A stretch of 64,000 bases of DNA from an uncultured Atopobium sp. (GCA_947090525.1 CAMUON010000001.1:674803-738802); one strand, 5' to 3'; shown: positions 45,877-55,147, counted from the first letter of the stretch. The notes: a model not told the origin generated them from the letters alone. Numbers and translations: made by a program.

Positions 45877-46896
45877 TTATTCCTTTGTGTGGGATCCATA
45901 AAATTCTTCGTGTGGAATGCGCTCAAGAAGCGAAGCCACAACCTGTTCCAGTTTAGCGTCTTCATAGAGAATTGCATGAACCGAATCGGTGAGCGGGCTG
46001 TCGATCTTAAGTTTTTTACACAATTGCCATGTCCCCTCACACGCTCGTACGCCTTCTACGATCATGTGTGTGCGCGCTTCGTACGCTTTGAGCGTCTCGC
46101 CTTGCGCAAAGGCAAGACCAAAGCTTCTATTGCGTGAATGTTTGGAAGTGCAGGTAGCGATGAGATCTCCCATACCGGCAAGCCCCATGCAGGTCATCGG
46201 CTTACCGCCTTGCGCGCGCACAATGCGGCTAATCTCGGCAAGACCACGCGTCATAAGGACTGCTTGAGCGTTGTCGCCAAAGCCCATGCCAAGTGCAATA
46301 CCGCAGGCAATAGCAATAACATTTTTAATTGCTGCGCATAATTCCACGCCGATGACGTCGTTGGATATGTAGGTACGAAAATTTTCGTTCATAAATAATT
46401 GTTGGAAAACATGTGCATAATGATCGCTATGGCTCGCGATCGTAGCGGCGGAAAGCTTTCCCATCGAAATTTCTTCGGCGTGATTGGGCCCGCTCAACAC
46501 ACACACACGCTCTTCATGCTGCCAAATGGAGGCGATGAGCTGGCTCATCGTGAAATTGGTATCAGCTTCAAGACCCTTTGTAAGCACGAGCACAGGAAGA
46601 TCGGGTGCAACGACATCTTTTGCTGCTTCTGCGATAGCGCGCACATACTGCGATGGAACCACGCAGATACAAGCGTTTGCTCCTGCGAGTGCTTGTGTAA
46701 TATCGTGCGTTGCTACAACATTTGATGGGAGCTCGTAGTCTTTGAGCTGCATAGGATTTTTGTGGTGAAGATTGATGAAATCGGCAATTTCTTGCTCATG
46801 GCTCCACATAACAACGGTCTTGACCTTTGGAGCAATCAAACCGCTTGCAGCTAAACCCCAGCTTCCTGAACCAAGAACACATACTCGATCGAGCAT
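45877..46896 (-). CDS. gpsA: NAD(P)-dependent glycerol-3-phosphate dehydrogenase
   Basis: Makes sn-glycerol 3-phosphate for phospholipids. The Rossmann motif is LGSGSWGLAASGL, the catalytic lysine segment ELCAAIKNVIAIACGI lies near residue 190, and the substrate-binding GLAGMGDLIATC near 240. The family's usual GxGxxG is GSGSWG as expected. Its ATG at 46896 follows GAGGGGG. It forms a phospholipid pair with plsY directly upstream. Confidence 0.96.
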   Translation of the reverse strand: MLDRVCVLGSGSWGLAASGLIAPKVKTVVMWSHEQEIADFINLHHKNPMQLKDYELPSNVVATHDITQALAGANACICVVPSQYVRAIAEAAKDVVAPDLPVLVLTKGLEADTNFTMSQLIASIWQHEERVCVLSGPNHAEEISMGKLSAATIASHSDHYAHVFQQLFMNENFRTYISNDVIGVELCAAIKNVIAIACGIALGMGFGDNAQAVLMTRGLAEISRIVRAQGGKPMTCMGLAGMGDLIATCTSKHSRNRSFGLAFAQGETLKAYEARTHMIVEGVRACEGTWQLCKKLKIDSPLTDSVHAILYEDAKLEQVVASLLERIPHEEFYGSHTKE

Positions 46897-47000
46897 CAAA
46901 GCCCCCTCATATACAATTGCTTCTATCTTTCTAAGCGCAGACGACGCACGAGGTGCGGTTCCACGTACTACTCATACCCTAGCACAGTGCAAGGACAAAA

Positions 47001-47696
47001 TTAGTTGCCCTTGGGGCGTGCAGACGAGGAACGATGCACCGAAAACGCTGGCTCTTCACCCCTCACTAAGCGCAAAATATTTGTCCTATGCGCCCAAATG
47101 ACGGTAAGCGCAACAAGCACAATAGGCACCAATTCGGCGCAAGAACATCCCCGCAGATACGCAGCTAAAGGAAGCGCTACACAAGCCCCAAGCGAGCCCA
47201 CGCTCACGCGCTTCGTGATAAACGTGAGAACAAAAAAGAATGCAAGCGCCGAAAGCGCCATAATAGGATCAATCGCAAGACCTGCACCAAAGCCAACAGA
47301 TATCCCTTTGCCACCTTTTCCTTTGAGAAACGGAGAAAAGATATGCCCAAACACGCACACAAGATAGAGCCAGGCGATTGCGATAGCGATGAAGCGCGCA
47401 TCGCAAAAGTACGCAAAGCTTTCTGGCGAAGTGAGCGCAAGCGCACGCATCAGCATACGGCTTATGCTTAAGCACAAAAGGCCCTTTCCTGCATCGCAGA
47501 TAAAGGTCGCCGCAGCAAGTGCTTTTCCGCAGGTTCTCGCAACATTAGTCATGCCAATGTTTCCGCTGCCATATGCACGGATATCGGTGTTGCAAAACAG
47601 TTTTGCAAACACAAGACCAAAGGGAATCCCGCAGATTGCAAAACTTACAACCCCCATCCCTATCAGTATCAGAAGCGAAGAACTCGCAAATGACAT
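47001..47696 (-). CDS. plsY: Glycerol-3-phosphate acyltransferase PlsY
   Basis: Membrane acyltransferase that uses acyl-phosphate for the first acylation of glycerol 3-phosphate. The family motifs are GSGNIGMTNVARTCGK near residue 40, HIFSPFLKGKGGKGISVGFG near 115 and a last polar segment WAHRTNILRLVRGEEP. Five to six transmembrane helices are visible in 231 residues. It lies between der and gpsA. Confidence 0.95.
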   Translation of the reverse strand: MSFASSSLLILIGMGVVSFAICGIPFGLVFAKLFCNTDIRAYGSGNIGMTNVARTCGKALAAATFICDAGKGLLCLSISRMLMRALALTSPESFAYFCDARFIAIAIAWLYLVCVFGHIFSPFLKGKGGKGISVGFGAGLAIDPIMALSALAFFFVLTFITKRVSVGSLGACVALPLAAYLRGCSCAELVPIVLVALTVIWAHRTNILRLVRGEEPAFSVHRSSSARPKGN

Positions 47697-47720
47697 ATCG
47701 TCACCTTGGCTTTCATCCCG

Positions 47721-47783
47721 TGCTTTAAGTCTGTGCTTTAAGTCTGTACTTTAAACCTGTGCTTCATCCTGTACTTTCAGCCG
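47721..47783. repeat. 13-nt tandem array ahead of plsY
   Basis: Two identical TGCTTTAAGTCTG units are followed by TACTTTAAACCTG and two 12-base degenerate units. The array fills the spacer between the end of der and the start of plsY. Confidence 0.85.
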
Positions 47784-47798
47784 TTGCTCAAAGCTGCG

Positions 47799-49121
47799 CT
47801 AATCCTTATTCCTAAACTTGAGCTGAATGGGAGTTCCGCGCAAATCAAACGTTTCGCGCAGGCGATTCTCAAGAAAACGCATGTATGCATCGTCGATGAG
47901 ATCGCGCGCGTTACAGAAAAAGGTAAAAACGGGGGGATGCGTGCCCGTTTGCGTTGCGTAGTGAATTTTGAGGCGGCGATTTTTTTGCACGCGGGTGTGC
48001 CCCGCCTCGCGAATTTTGGTGACGAGGTTGTTGAGCTGGGATGTTTTGATCTCTGATCCATGATTTGCGTGCGCAATCAGTGCAGCATCGAGAACTTTCA
48101 TCACCGATTTTCCGGTCAGCGCAGAAATATTTACCCTAAGCGCCCAATTTGCCAAGGTATTGCGCATAAGAAGCGATTCCTCGAGCTTTTGGCGGGCATC
48201 ATCTTGCGTGATGAGGTCTTGCTTATTGAGGACAAGCACAAGCGCGCATCCCCTATCGATAGCCATGGCAGCAAGCTTTTGGTCCTGCTCGCACATCCCT
48301 TCAACCGAATCGATCACGAGCAAGCACACGCTTGCTTTGTCCATAGCTTGAAGTCCGCGTACACAGCTATAGTATTCAACATCTTCATGTACCTGCGATT
48401 TCTTGCGCATACCGCAGGTGTCCACAAGGCGAATACGCTTGCCTTTGTAGTCAAAACATATATCGATCGCATCACGCGTGGTACCCGAAAAGTCGGCAAC
48501 AATCGAGCGCTCAGTTTTGGAAAGCTTATTAACAAGTGAGGACTTACCCACGTTTGGACGGCCAATGACCGCAATGCGGATTTCGGAATCGTCGAACACA
48601 TCTTCCTGCACTGGCGCCAGCTCTTTGAGATACGAAACGACGCGGTCGAGCAAATCGCCCGTCGACGTACCATGCGTCGCAGAAATTGCAAGCGGCGTTC
48701 CCAGGCCTAGCTTTTGATAGCGCCAATCTTCAAGTTCATAATCTGGGTTGTCGATCTTGTTGACGACGAGAATCACAGGCTTTTTGAATTTGCGGATAAT
48801 GCGCGCGACGTCTTCGTCTTCGTCGGTTACTTCGACGCTTCCATCAAGAACCATGATGATGACGCTCGCCTCATCACAGGCAAGAAGCGCTTGCGTTTTG
48901 ATGTCAGAGGAAAAGCGATCATCGGTGCGTCTTGCCTCGATACCGCCGGTATCGATGAGCTGAAACTCATGTCCGCACCAATCGCAATCGTGGTAGGAGC
49001 GATCACGCGTAACACCAACGGATTCGTGCACGATCGCGGTCTTGGTCGTTGCGAGACGATTGACAAGCGTAGACTTGCCTACATTCGGTCTTCCTACAAT
49101 GGCTACGAGCGGTTTTGTCAT
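47799..49121 (-). CDS. der: Ribosome-associated GTPase Der (EngA)
   Basis: A 440-residue GTPase with two tandem G domains, each beginning GRPNVGKS (residues about 9 and 182), with DTGG/DTCGM switch motifs and NKxD boxes, and a C-terminal KH-like domain (RRLKIHYATQTGTHPP near 385). It acts in 50S subunit assembly. The start has AAGGAAG. It follows ispH after a 128-base spacer that contains a GCTATCGC/GCGATAGC inverted repeat. Confidence 0.97.
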   Translation of the reverse strand: MTKPLVAIVGRPNVGKSTLVNRLATTKTAIVHESVGVTRDRSYHDCDWCGHEFQLIDTGGIEARRTDDRFSSDIKTQALLACDEASVIIMVLDGSVEVTDEDEDVARIIRKFKKPVILVVNKIDNPDYELEDWRYQKLGLGTPLAISATHGTSTGDLLDRVVSYLKELAPVQEDVFDDSEIRIAVIGRPNVGKSSLVNKLSKTERSIVADFSGTTRDAIDICFDYKGKRIRLVDTCGMRKKSQVHEDVEYYSCVRGLQAMDKASVCLLVIDSVEGMCEQDQKLAAMAIDRGCALVLVLNKQDLITQDDARQKLEESLLMRNTLANWALRVNISALTGKSVMKVLDAALIAHANHGSEIKTSQLNNLVTKIREAGHTRVQKNRRLKIHYATQTGTHPPVFTFFCNARDLIDDAYMRFLENRLRETFDLRGTPIQLKFRNKD

Positions 49122-49249
49122 GATCTTCCTTGTCTTATACGAAACATAGTATGATTTTGAATAGTAATTGAGTTGCTATCGCAGCTGTGCGTACGGGCGG
49201 AACTCGCTTAGCACACACGCGATAGCTCCTCTTCTCTATTGTAGAGGCT

Positions 49250-50107
49250 TTAGTTCCCCATTCTGCGAGCGTTTGGGAAAAACTGGGTCAAATATGCACA
49301 AAGCTCATCAATTTGATACTGCGGAGTCGAAGCACCAGCAGTAATTCCCACATCGAGATCGTCAGAAAACGCCGTGAGATCAAGCTCGTCTGGGGTCTCT
49401 ACGTGATAGGTGCGCGCGCAATACTCACGACAGATCTCGGCAAGGCGCGTCGTATTCGCCGAATTTTTGCCGCCAATGACAATCATAGCGTCTACGTTTT
49501 GAGAAAGAACACGTGCTGCATCCTGGCGTTTCTCTGTAGCTTCGCAGATCGTATTGAATACGCGTAGCTCATTTACCCGAGGAGCGAGGTAGCGAACAAT
49601 TTCTGCAAGATGAGCCTCGACTTGTGTGGTTTGCACCACAAGGCCAACTTTTTTCTTGAGCGTAAGAGCATCGATATCTTTTGTCGTTTCGATACACACA
49701 GCTCCCGGCGCATGACCAAGGGTTCCGAGCACTTCTGCATGACCCTTTTCGCCAAGCACGAGCACCTGGTAACCTTCGGATTTGAGGGTCTCGGCCGCCT
49801 TATGAGCACGTATCACAAAGGGGCAGGTTGCGTCGATAACAATCTCGTGAGATCGCCTGGCCTCTTCCTCTTCTTGAGGGGTTACGCCGTGCGTGCGCAG
49901 GACAACGGCTTTTCCGTGCACGTCGTTAGACGAAGAGATGACATCTACGCCTTTGTGTTTGAGCTTTTCTACCACTTGAGGGTTGTGAATGAGGGGGCCT
50001 AGGGTATGAATCGAGCCATGTACCTTGGAAGAAAGAGCTTCTACCATATCAAGCGCGCGATTTACCCCAAAGCAGGCGCCCGCTTCTGTTGCAATAAATA
50101 AACGCAT
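49250..50107 (-). CDS. ispH: 4-hydroxy-3-methylbut-2-enyl diphosphate reductase
   Basis: Last enzyme of the MEP isoprenoid pathway, an Fe-S protein. The three conserved cysteines are in EAGACFGVNRAL near residue 13, DATCPFVIRAH near 97 and FNTICEATEKRQ near 190. Other family features are TLGPLIHNPQVVEKL and GGKNSANTTRL. The ATG at 50107 follows GAAGGAAAG and agrees with the family start; the frame is open seven codons further. It follows the cmk-plsC gene. Confidence 0.96.
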   Translation of the reverse strand: MRLFIATEAGACFGVNRALDMVEALSSKVHGSIHTLGPLIHNPQVVEKLKHKGVDVISSSNDVHGKAVVLRTHGVTPQEEEEARRSHEIVIDATCPFVIRAHKAAETLKSEGYQVLVLGEKGHAEVLGTLGHAPGAVCIETTKDIDALTLKKKVGLVVQTTQVEAHLAEIVRYLAPRVNELRVFNTICEATEKRQDAARVLSQNVDAMIVIGGKNSANTTRLAEICREYCARTYHVETPDELDLTAFSDDLDVGITAGASTPQYQIDELCAYLTQFFPNARRMGN

Positions 50108-50180
50108 ACAACGCTTTCCTTCGATCACGACATCACTAACGAGGGAGAACAGGGACTACAGCGACAAACGTACGTGTTTA

Positions 50181-50216
50181 TGCACATACGCACACATACG
50201 CACACATCCGCATACG
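50181..50216. repeat. 10-nt tandem array between cmk-plsC and ispH
   Basis: Three units, TGCACATACG, CACACATACG and CACACATCCG, are followed by a partial CATACG. They lie in the 140-base spacer ahead of ispH. Confidence 0.75.
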
Positions 50217-50246
50217 TGCTTCTACAAGCGCGCGCACAATCTCGCG

Positions 50247-51752
50247 CTAAAGAAGTCCCGGGTGCGCGCGGCTAAGCTCATCTCGAAGTGCATATACGCA
50301 CTCCATAGCGCGCTTCTCAAGTGCTTCCATACGGACTTTTTTTGCTTTCAGCGAAGTGGGTTTGAACTCGGATTCACTCGGTATATCGCTTAAGGAAATC
50401 TCATCGCCAAGCTTGAAATAGATGGTGCAAAACTTTTCGCGGAGGCTCTTGGCATGGCACGAGGTATACGCACCTACAACTGCGCACGGAAGCACGGGCG
50501 CACACGTGCGCGCACTTAAAAGGGCAAATCCACCGTGTATCGGATGCGGATGCGTTGGATCCTTTACGCGCGTGCCTTCTGGATAAATGAGCAACCACTC
50601 CCCGCGCGCAAGCGCGTCTTGACAACTCCGTATGCAAGCCATATCAGCTGACCCCCGACGGACGGGAATACCTCCCGCATATGCCAAAAGATGTGCGACA
50701 ATTGGATGCTTATTAAATTCGCTTTTGTACATAGCACGCACGCGAATTCCGTGCATAAAGCAAAAGACGACGCACAACAATGGCTCGATAGCAGACACGT
50801 GATTCATCACGATAATGCGAGGCTTGTCCTTGGAGAAAGAGTCGTTTTTCGCTAGCTCTACGCGCCAGCGCCACAAAAGCTTCGTCGCAATCCACGAAAG
50901 CACGCACGCAACAGCAAAAAGTACCCGGGCGTACCAGGGAAAATGTGACATGCCTTGCGTGTAATACCGGCTCCATAAGCGTTCGTCATGAGAGGAAGAA
51001 GCTGCCGCGCGAGGTGAATCGGCAGAAGAAGCTGCCGCGCGAGATGAGTCCGAGGAGGCCGAAGCTGAATCCTGCGGAGCCTCTTTTTTAGGCTTCTCTA
51101 CTACATCAAGATAGGGCTTTGCGAGACGTGCGATCTCTTCCACAATTTCTTCGACCGTCTTGTTGGTTGAATCGATGACGTGCGCATCCTTTGGGCATAC
51201 CAAGGGCGAGGCGGCACGCGTAGAATCGATCTTGTCGCGGCGCAAAAGATTTTCGTACACGCTTTGTTCGTCTGTGCCCGGGCGCTCAAGAACGCGTCTA
51301 TGCGCGCGCGTGGCTGCATCACAAGTCAGGAAAATCTTGACCTCTGCCTGCGGAAACACAACGCTTCCTATGTCTCGCCCTTCTGCTATGACAGAAGCCG
51401 CACGTCCAAACTCGCGCTCACGCACACACATAATCTCTCGCACCGAAGGAATCTTTGCAACCTCGGAAACATGGGCATCTACCTCGGCACTTCTGATTGC
51501 TTGAGATACATCCGTATGCGAAAGCTCTACCACAAGCTCGCCCGCGACGTGTTTGAGTGAAAGATCCATGCCCTTGGCAAGTTCTTCTACTTGAGCTTCT
51601 GCTGAAGTAGGAACGCCTTTTTGCAGGCAGAGATAGGTGAGACTTCGATACATTGCACCCGTATCGAGGTACATAATTCCCAAGCGCTTCGATAAGGCGC
51701 GCGCTATGGTCGATTTTCCCGAACCCGAAGGTCCGTCTATAGCAATAATCAT
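50247..51752 (-). CDS. cmk: Cytidylate kinase fused to a PlsC-type acyltransferase
   Basis: A 501-residue fusion. Residues 1-225 are a complete cytidylate kinase (IDGPSGSGKSTIARALSKRL, YLDTGAMYRS, AEGRDIGSVVFP). A Ser/Ala-rich linker with tandem RAAASS units follows, then a hydrophobic helix and a 1-acylglycerol-3-phosphate acyltransferase domain with YPEGTR. Its first motif reads NHVSAIE, so the usual HX4D catalytic Asp is Glu. The kinase makes CDP/dCDP; the second domain would make phosphatidate. Such fusions occur in other Coriobacteriia as far as I recall. The ATG at 51752 overlaps the rluB stop (ATGA). Confidence 0.92.
   Translation of the reverse strand: MIIAIDGPSGSGKSTIARALSKRLGIMYLDTGAMYRSLTYLCLQKGVPTSAEAQVEELAKGMDLSLKHVAGELVVELSHTDVSQAIRSAEVDAHVSEVAKIPSVREIMCVREREFGRAASVIAEGRDIGSVVFPQAEVKIFLTCDAATRAHRRVLERPGTDEQSVYENLLRRDKIDSTRAASPLVCPKDAHVIDSTNKTVEEIVEEIARLAKPYLDVVEKPKKEAPQDSASASSDSSRAAASSADSPRAAASSSHDERLWSRYYTQGMSHFPWYARVLFAVACVLSWIATKLLWRWRVELAKNDSFSKDKPRIIVMNHVSAIEPLLCVVFCFMHGIRVRAMYKSEFNKHPIVAHLLAYAGGIPVRRGSADMACIRSCQDALARGEWLLIYPEGTRVKDPTHPHPIHGGFALLSARTCAPVLPCAVVGAYTSCHAKSLREKFCTIYFKLGDEISLSDIPSESEFKPTSLKAKKVRMEALEKRAMECVYALRDELSRAHPGLL
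50995..51054. repeat. 30-bp tandem duplication in the cmk-plsC linker
   Basis: GAAGAAGCTGCCGCGCGAG occurs at 50995 and again at 51025. The period is 30 and keeps frame, encoding repeated RAAASS units in the linker between the two enzyme domains. Confidence 0.8.
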
Positions 51753-52663
51753 GAATGGTCCTCGCAGATAGATTTGATCTTGGATATCTGGCTTTCCGTG
51801 GGCGTGCAAACTTCGCCTAAAGCGAGGCCAGGGGGCAAAACGAGAGGCCCAAAACGGAAACGATGGAGACGAAGCACAGGATGAGAAAGTGCTTGAAGCA
51901 TACGCTTAACTTGATGATTTCTTCCTTCGTGAATGTCCAATTCAACTATAGAATATTTTGAGCGCGGCTCAAAGGAATCCATAATATGCAAAGAAGGCGC
52001 GACCATGCACACAGGATCTTGAGGAGAAACTATGCGCACACGAGCAGGCGCACACGGCCCATCTTCAAGCTCAATCCCCTCTTCAAGTGTATGAATATCC
52101 GATGTGCGTAAGTTACCTTCTATAACGCAAAGATAGCTTTTCCACACGTGATGCGACGGATGAAGCAGACGATTTCCGCACGAGCCGTCCGTGGTAAACA
52201 ACAGCAAGCCCGTGGTATCCGCGTCGAGTCGTCCAACAGGGAAAATGCCAGGTATTGCCTTGATTTGTGGGATGTCGGCGACACAAGCGTGCCCAAAGGG
52301 ATCCTTCATGGTAGTAAGCATCATAGCAGGCTTATTCAGGATAAGATAGGTACTCGCATCACCGAGCACGACAAGCTCATTATCCACTTCCACAAGATCT
52401 TTCTGAGGCTCAACTTTTGTGCCTAAAACGTTTGCAATCTGGCCGTTTACCCGCACTCTACCTGCTTGAATAAGCTTTTCGGCGCCACGTCTGCTCGCAA
52501 CGCCCGCGCGCGCAAGATAGCGCTGCAAACGCATGGTAAAGTGATCGCTGGGGACAACCCCTCGCAAAATCTCATCGTCCGTAAATTGAGGCGCGGGCAT
52601 CGTGCGACCACGCAATTTTTTGAGTGCAAGCTCCTCAAGAGCTTTCGATTCGCTGGGTAACAT
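51749..52663 (-). CDS. rluB: 23S rRNA pseudouridine synthase, RluB-like
   Basis: Isomerises a uridine in 23S rRNA. An S4 domain (MRLQRYLARAGVASRRGAEK) is followed by the RsuA-type catalytic domain with GRLDADTTGLLLFTTDG, which carries the catalytic Asp, and EGRNHQVKRML. The ATG at 52663 has AAAAGAG; an in-frame GTG six codons upstream overlaps scpB and is less likely. The scpA-scpB-rluB-cmk-der order is conserved in Gram-positive bacteria. Confidence 0.93.
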   Translation of the reverse strand: MLPSESKALEELALKKLRGRTMPAPQFTDDEILRGVVPSDHFTMRLQRYLARAGVASRRGAEKLIQAGRVRVNGQIANVLGTKVEPQKDLVEVDNELVVLGDASTYLILNKPAMMLTTMKDPFGHACVADIPQIKAIPGIFPVGRLDADTTGLLLFTTDGSCGNRLLHPSHHVWKSYLCVIEGNLRTSDIHTLEEGIELEDGPCAPARVRIVSPQDPVCMVAPSLHIMDSFEPRSKYSIVELDIHEGRNHQVKRMLQALSHPVLRLHRFRFGPLVLPPGLALGEVCTPTESQISKIKSICEDHS

Positions 52664-52673
52664 AATCTCTTTT

Positions 52674-53549
52674 CTACTCACTCATCGCAGACGTATCCGC
52701 TTGCACGTCAGAAGCGTCGTCAGCCGAATCCTCAGCGGACCCATCCGCTTGTACCTCAGCATGCACATCGTCAGGCGCATGATCAAGCGCATCATCCCGC
52801 TCGCCCAAGCTTGAAAGCTTATCCATGATAAAAGATTCTTCCTCGTGCGAGGGCGAAAAACTCTCAAAAGGCGGCAAGTCTTTGAGACTCGCGAGCCCAA
52901 AGTACTCGAGGAAATAAGGCGTAGTCCCCAAGAGTTGACGCATATTATGCTTTTTATCTCGGCCAACGTCCTTAATCAGTCCGTAATCTTTAAGTAGATT
53001 GATCGACGTGTCGCACGAAACTCCGCGCACGGCGCGAATGGTCTCGCGCGTGACAGGCTGCTTATACGCAATAATGCTCAATACCTCGAGAGATGCTTGC
53101 GAGAGCTTTTTAGTGAGCGAAGAAGCGACAAACGCTTTGATATCCTCAAAATAAAATTCCCTGCTATACATATGCCAACGACCATTGCACGCGCGCAGCA
53201 CAAACGCATGATGCTGGCGGGAAAGACGCTCGTTTAGCTTGTCGAGAAGGGCTCGCGTTTCGTTTTCGCTAAGCTTTAGATACTCAGCAAGTTCAAGCGT
53301 AGAAAGACCGGTCTCAGACGCAAAAATAAGGGCCTCTGCCTCGGCTTCTTCATCACTTAGCACATACAGGCTGAGGTCTTTGTCGGGATGCGCAGTCGTG
53401 GACGTGGGCGCGGGCGTGGGCGCGGGTGCAGCGGCTATCGCTTCGGGCGCAGACGCGGGCGTAGACTGCGTTGGCGCATGTGCTGTAGTCTCTGAAAACG
53501 TGCAGCTACAAGGCGTGTTCTCGTTTTGGCTATCGTATTGGTCGGACAT
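52674..53549 (-). CDS. scpB: Segregation and condensation protein B
   Basis: Winged-helix partner of ScpA in the SMC condensin. The family core starts near residue 70 (ALIFASETGLSTLELAEYL), with YKQPVTRETIRAVRGVSCDT near 165 and RQLLGTTPYFLEYFGL near 205. The 291 residues include a low-complexity Pro/Ala/Thr leader of about 60 residues and an acidic Asp/Ala/Val-rich tail, neither typical. It lies downstream of scpA. Confidence 0.94.
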   Translation of the reverse strand: MSDQYDSQNENTPCSCTFSETTAHAPTQSTPASAPEAIAAAPAPTPAPTSTTAHPDKDLSLYVLSDEEAEAEALIFASETGLSTLELAEYLKLSENETRALLDKLNERLSRQHHAFVLRACNGRWHMYSREFYFEDIKAFVASSLTKKLSQASLEVLSIIAYKQPVTRETIRAVRGVSCDTSINLLKDYGLIKDVGRDKKHNMRQLLGTTPYFLEYFGLASLKDLPPFESFSPSHEEESFIMDKLSSLGERDDALDHAPDDVHAEVQADGSAEDSADDASDVQADTSAMSE

Positions 53550-53562
53550 AGTGTTCCTTTGA

Positions 53563-53627
53563 GTTAGCGTTTCTGCTTATGGTTCTGAGTAGTGCTTAGG
53601 GATTATTGCTCTAGCTTAGTGTGCCTT
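53563..53627. repeat. Degenerate 13-nt array between scpA and scpB
   Basis: Successive 13-base windows (GTTAGCGTTTCTG, CTTATGGTTCTGA, GTAGTGCTTAGGG, ATTATTGCTCTAG, CTTAGTGTGCCTT) share a CTTA-n2-G-TCT pattern. The similarity is weak and the call tentative. Confidence 0.4.
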
Positions 53628-53639
53628 TGCCTGCAGAGC

Positions 53640-54398
53640 TTAAGTAGAAGAGCGTATGAGCTCTATTTCACCAAAACTTTGCGCTTGACGCACGCTCACT
53701 TCGCCTGTGTGCACAAGCTCGAGCATTGCCAGAAAACTCTCCACCACATGCTCAGGACTTCGATCTTTGGATAAAAGCGCACGAAAACTGATGCGTTTAT
53801 TGAGCGCAAGAAGCGCGCGCACGCTTTTTACACAATCCGCAATAGGACGCCTCGGCTTTTGCGTATGGGCACGATCGAGAAAAGAGCTTGTCTCTCGCTT
53901 CGAAAATACTTCGTAAGACGAAACGAGCTCGGAAAGTGCTGGGTGCGGCATAAGACGAGGGCTCACTTCATCGAGGGCGCGCGGAAGCTTTGTCAAAAAC
54001 ACAAACGAGCGCTCAGCTTGCGCATGCGCGCGTTCTAAATACGCGCTCGCATTTTTGCAATTTCTGTAATACAAGAGCCGCCGGATAAGTTCTTCTTGCG
54101 TCGTGATATTTGCGAGGTCAAAGAGCTCTTCATCCGAAGAATCCGCTATTTCTTCCTTCCACGACTCATCCTCAGGAAAAAGCGCGCGCGCCTTGAGAAA
54201 CAAAAGCGAACTTGCAACGACCAAAAAATCAGCAGTAAGCGCGATATCAAACGATTGAAGACGATCGAGTTCTTGCAGGTACTGATCACAAATTTCGGAA
54301 ATCTGTATGTCTTCGATGCTGAGCTTTTGCGTGGCCACAAGACGCAGCAAGAGGTCAAACGGTCCAGAAAATTGATCGGTATGCACAGAAAACGCCAT
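53640..54398 (-). CDS. scpA: Segregation and condensation protein A
   Basis: Kleisin subunit of the SMC-ScpAB condensin. It opens with the kleisin head FSGPFDLLLRLVATQKLSIE and has the family segment DFLVVASSLLFLKARALFPE near residue 60. The C-terminal winged helix (VVESFLAMLELVHTGEVSV) contacts the SMC head. 252 residues is normal. The start has a GTGAGGC leader and follows the M50 protease. Confidence 0.95.
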   Translation of the reverse strand: MAFSVHTDQFSGPFDLLLRLVATQKLSIEDIQISEICDQYLQELDRLQSFDIALTADFLVVASSLLFLKARALFPEDESWKEEIADSSDEELFDLANITTQEELIRRLLYYRNCKNASAYLERAHAQAERSFVFLTKLPRALDEVSPRLMPHPALSELVSSYEVFSKRETSSFLDRAHTQKPRRPIADCVKSVRALLALNKRISFRALLSKDRSPEHVVESFLAMLELVHTGEVSVRQAQSFGEIELIRSST

Positions 54399-54443
54399 AA
54401 GCTTGCCTCACATGATCTTTGCGCGAAATCGCATGCGCATAAG

Positions 54444-55139
54444 CTAAAACAAGCCGCCGAGCATTATGCTCATCACGAAACGAACGGCTAGATGTAGGTA
54501 CCTTCCTACAATATCAAAGCCTATGAGATTAGGCAAAATGTAGAGGATAATCATGAGCAATACCATAGAATTGCGGCTGATATATGCCCATTTACGCTCC
54601 CAGCTCTTGGGCAAAAGAAGCTCAATCACCGAAGATCCATCCAAAGGCGGTATGGGGAGCAGATTGAAACATGCAAGCGAGATATTGATCATCACATAGC
54701 TCATGAGGATATCTATGATCGTCTGCTGAACAGCCGGCGCTAAGGATTCAAATGCGAGGTAAAGAGGGGTAACTTCAAGGACAAGGCGAAACAACGCGCA
54801 CGCTATAAATGCTTGCAAGAGGTTCGAGACAGGCCCCATAATGCCCACACAAAATGCTCCCACGCGGGGACATTTGAGATTTCGAGGATTGTACGGCACC
54901 GGTTTGGCATAACCAAACAGCGGACCATGAAAAAGCGCGAGTAAAAGCGGCAATAGAACCGATCCAAATGGATCGATGTGCTTCATGGGGTTGAGCGAAA
55001 GCCTACCGGCATCGCGCGCAGTCGTATCGCCAAAGGCAAGCGCGACAAGACCGTGAGCGACCTCGTGAATCATGCATGAAATCACGACGAGCACGAGCGT
55101 AAGGATGGATTGAAGAATAAAAGAAACTTGTCCTTGCAT
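54444..55139 (-). CDS. Site-2 protease-family metalloprotease (M50)
   Basis: A 231-residue integral membrane protease. The zinc motif HEVAHGLVAL lies near residue 25 and the second motif LLPIPPLDGSSV near 165, as in the short FwdE/YwhC-type M50 proteins without PDZ domains. Six hydrophobic segments are visible. The substrate is unknown. It lies between the Pro/Tyr-rich protein and scpA, a position often seen in Gram-positive bacteria. The ATG at 55139 is taken over an upstream GTG two codons earlier. Confidence 0.9.
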   Translation of the reverse strand: MQGQVSFILQSILTLVLVVISCMIHEVAHGLVALAFGDTTARDAGRLSLNPMKHIDPFGSVLLPLLLALFHGPLFGYAKPVPYNPRNLKCPRVGAFCVGIMGPVSNLLQAFIACALFRLVLEVTPLYLAFESLAPAVQQTIIDILMSYVMINISLACFNLLPIPPLDGSSVIELLLPKSWERKWAYISRNSMVLLMIILYILPNLIGFDIVGRYLHLAVRFVMSIMLGGLF

Positions 55140-55147
55140 ACACACCT

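Noticed and set aside
49158..49227. GCTATCGC/GCGATAGC inverted repeat between ispH and der
   Set aside because: The 8-bp arms are about 50 bases apart and no U run follows. It may be a weak structure or chance, and there is too little to call a feature.
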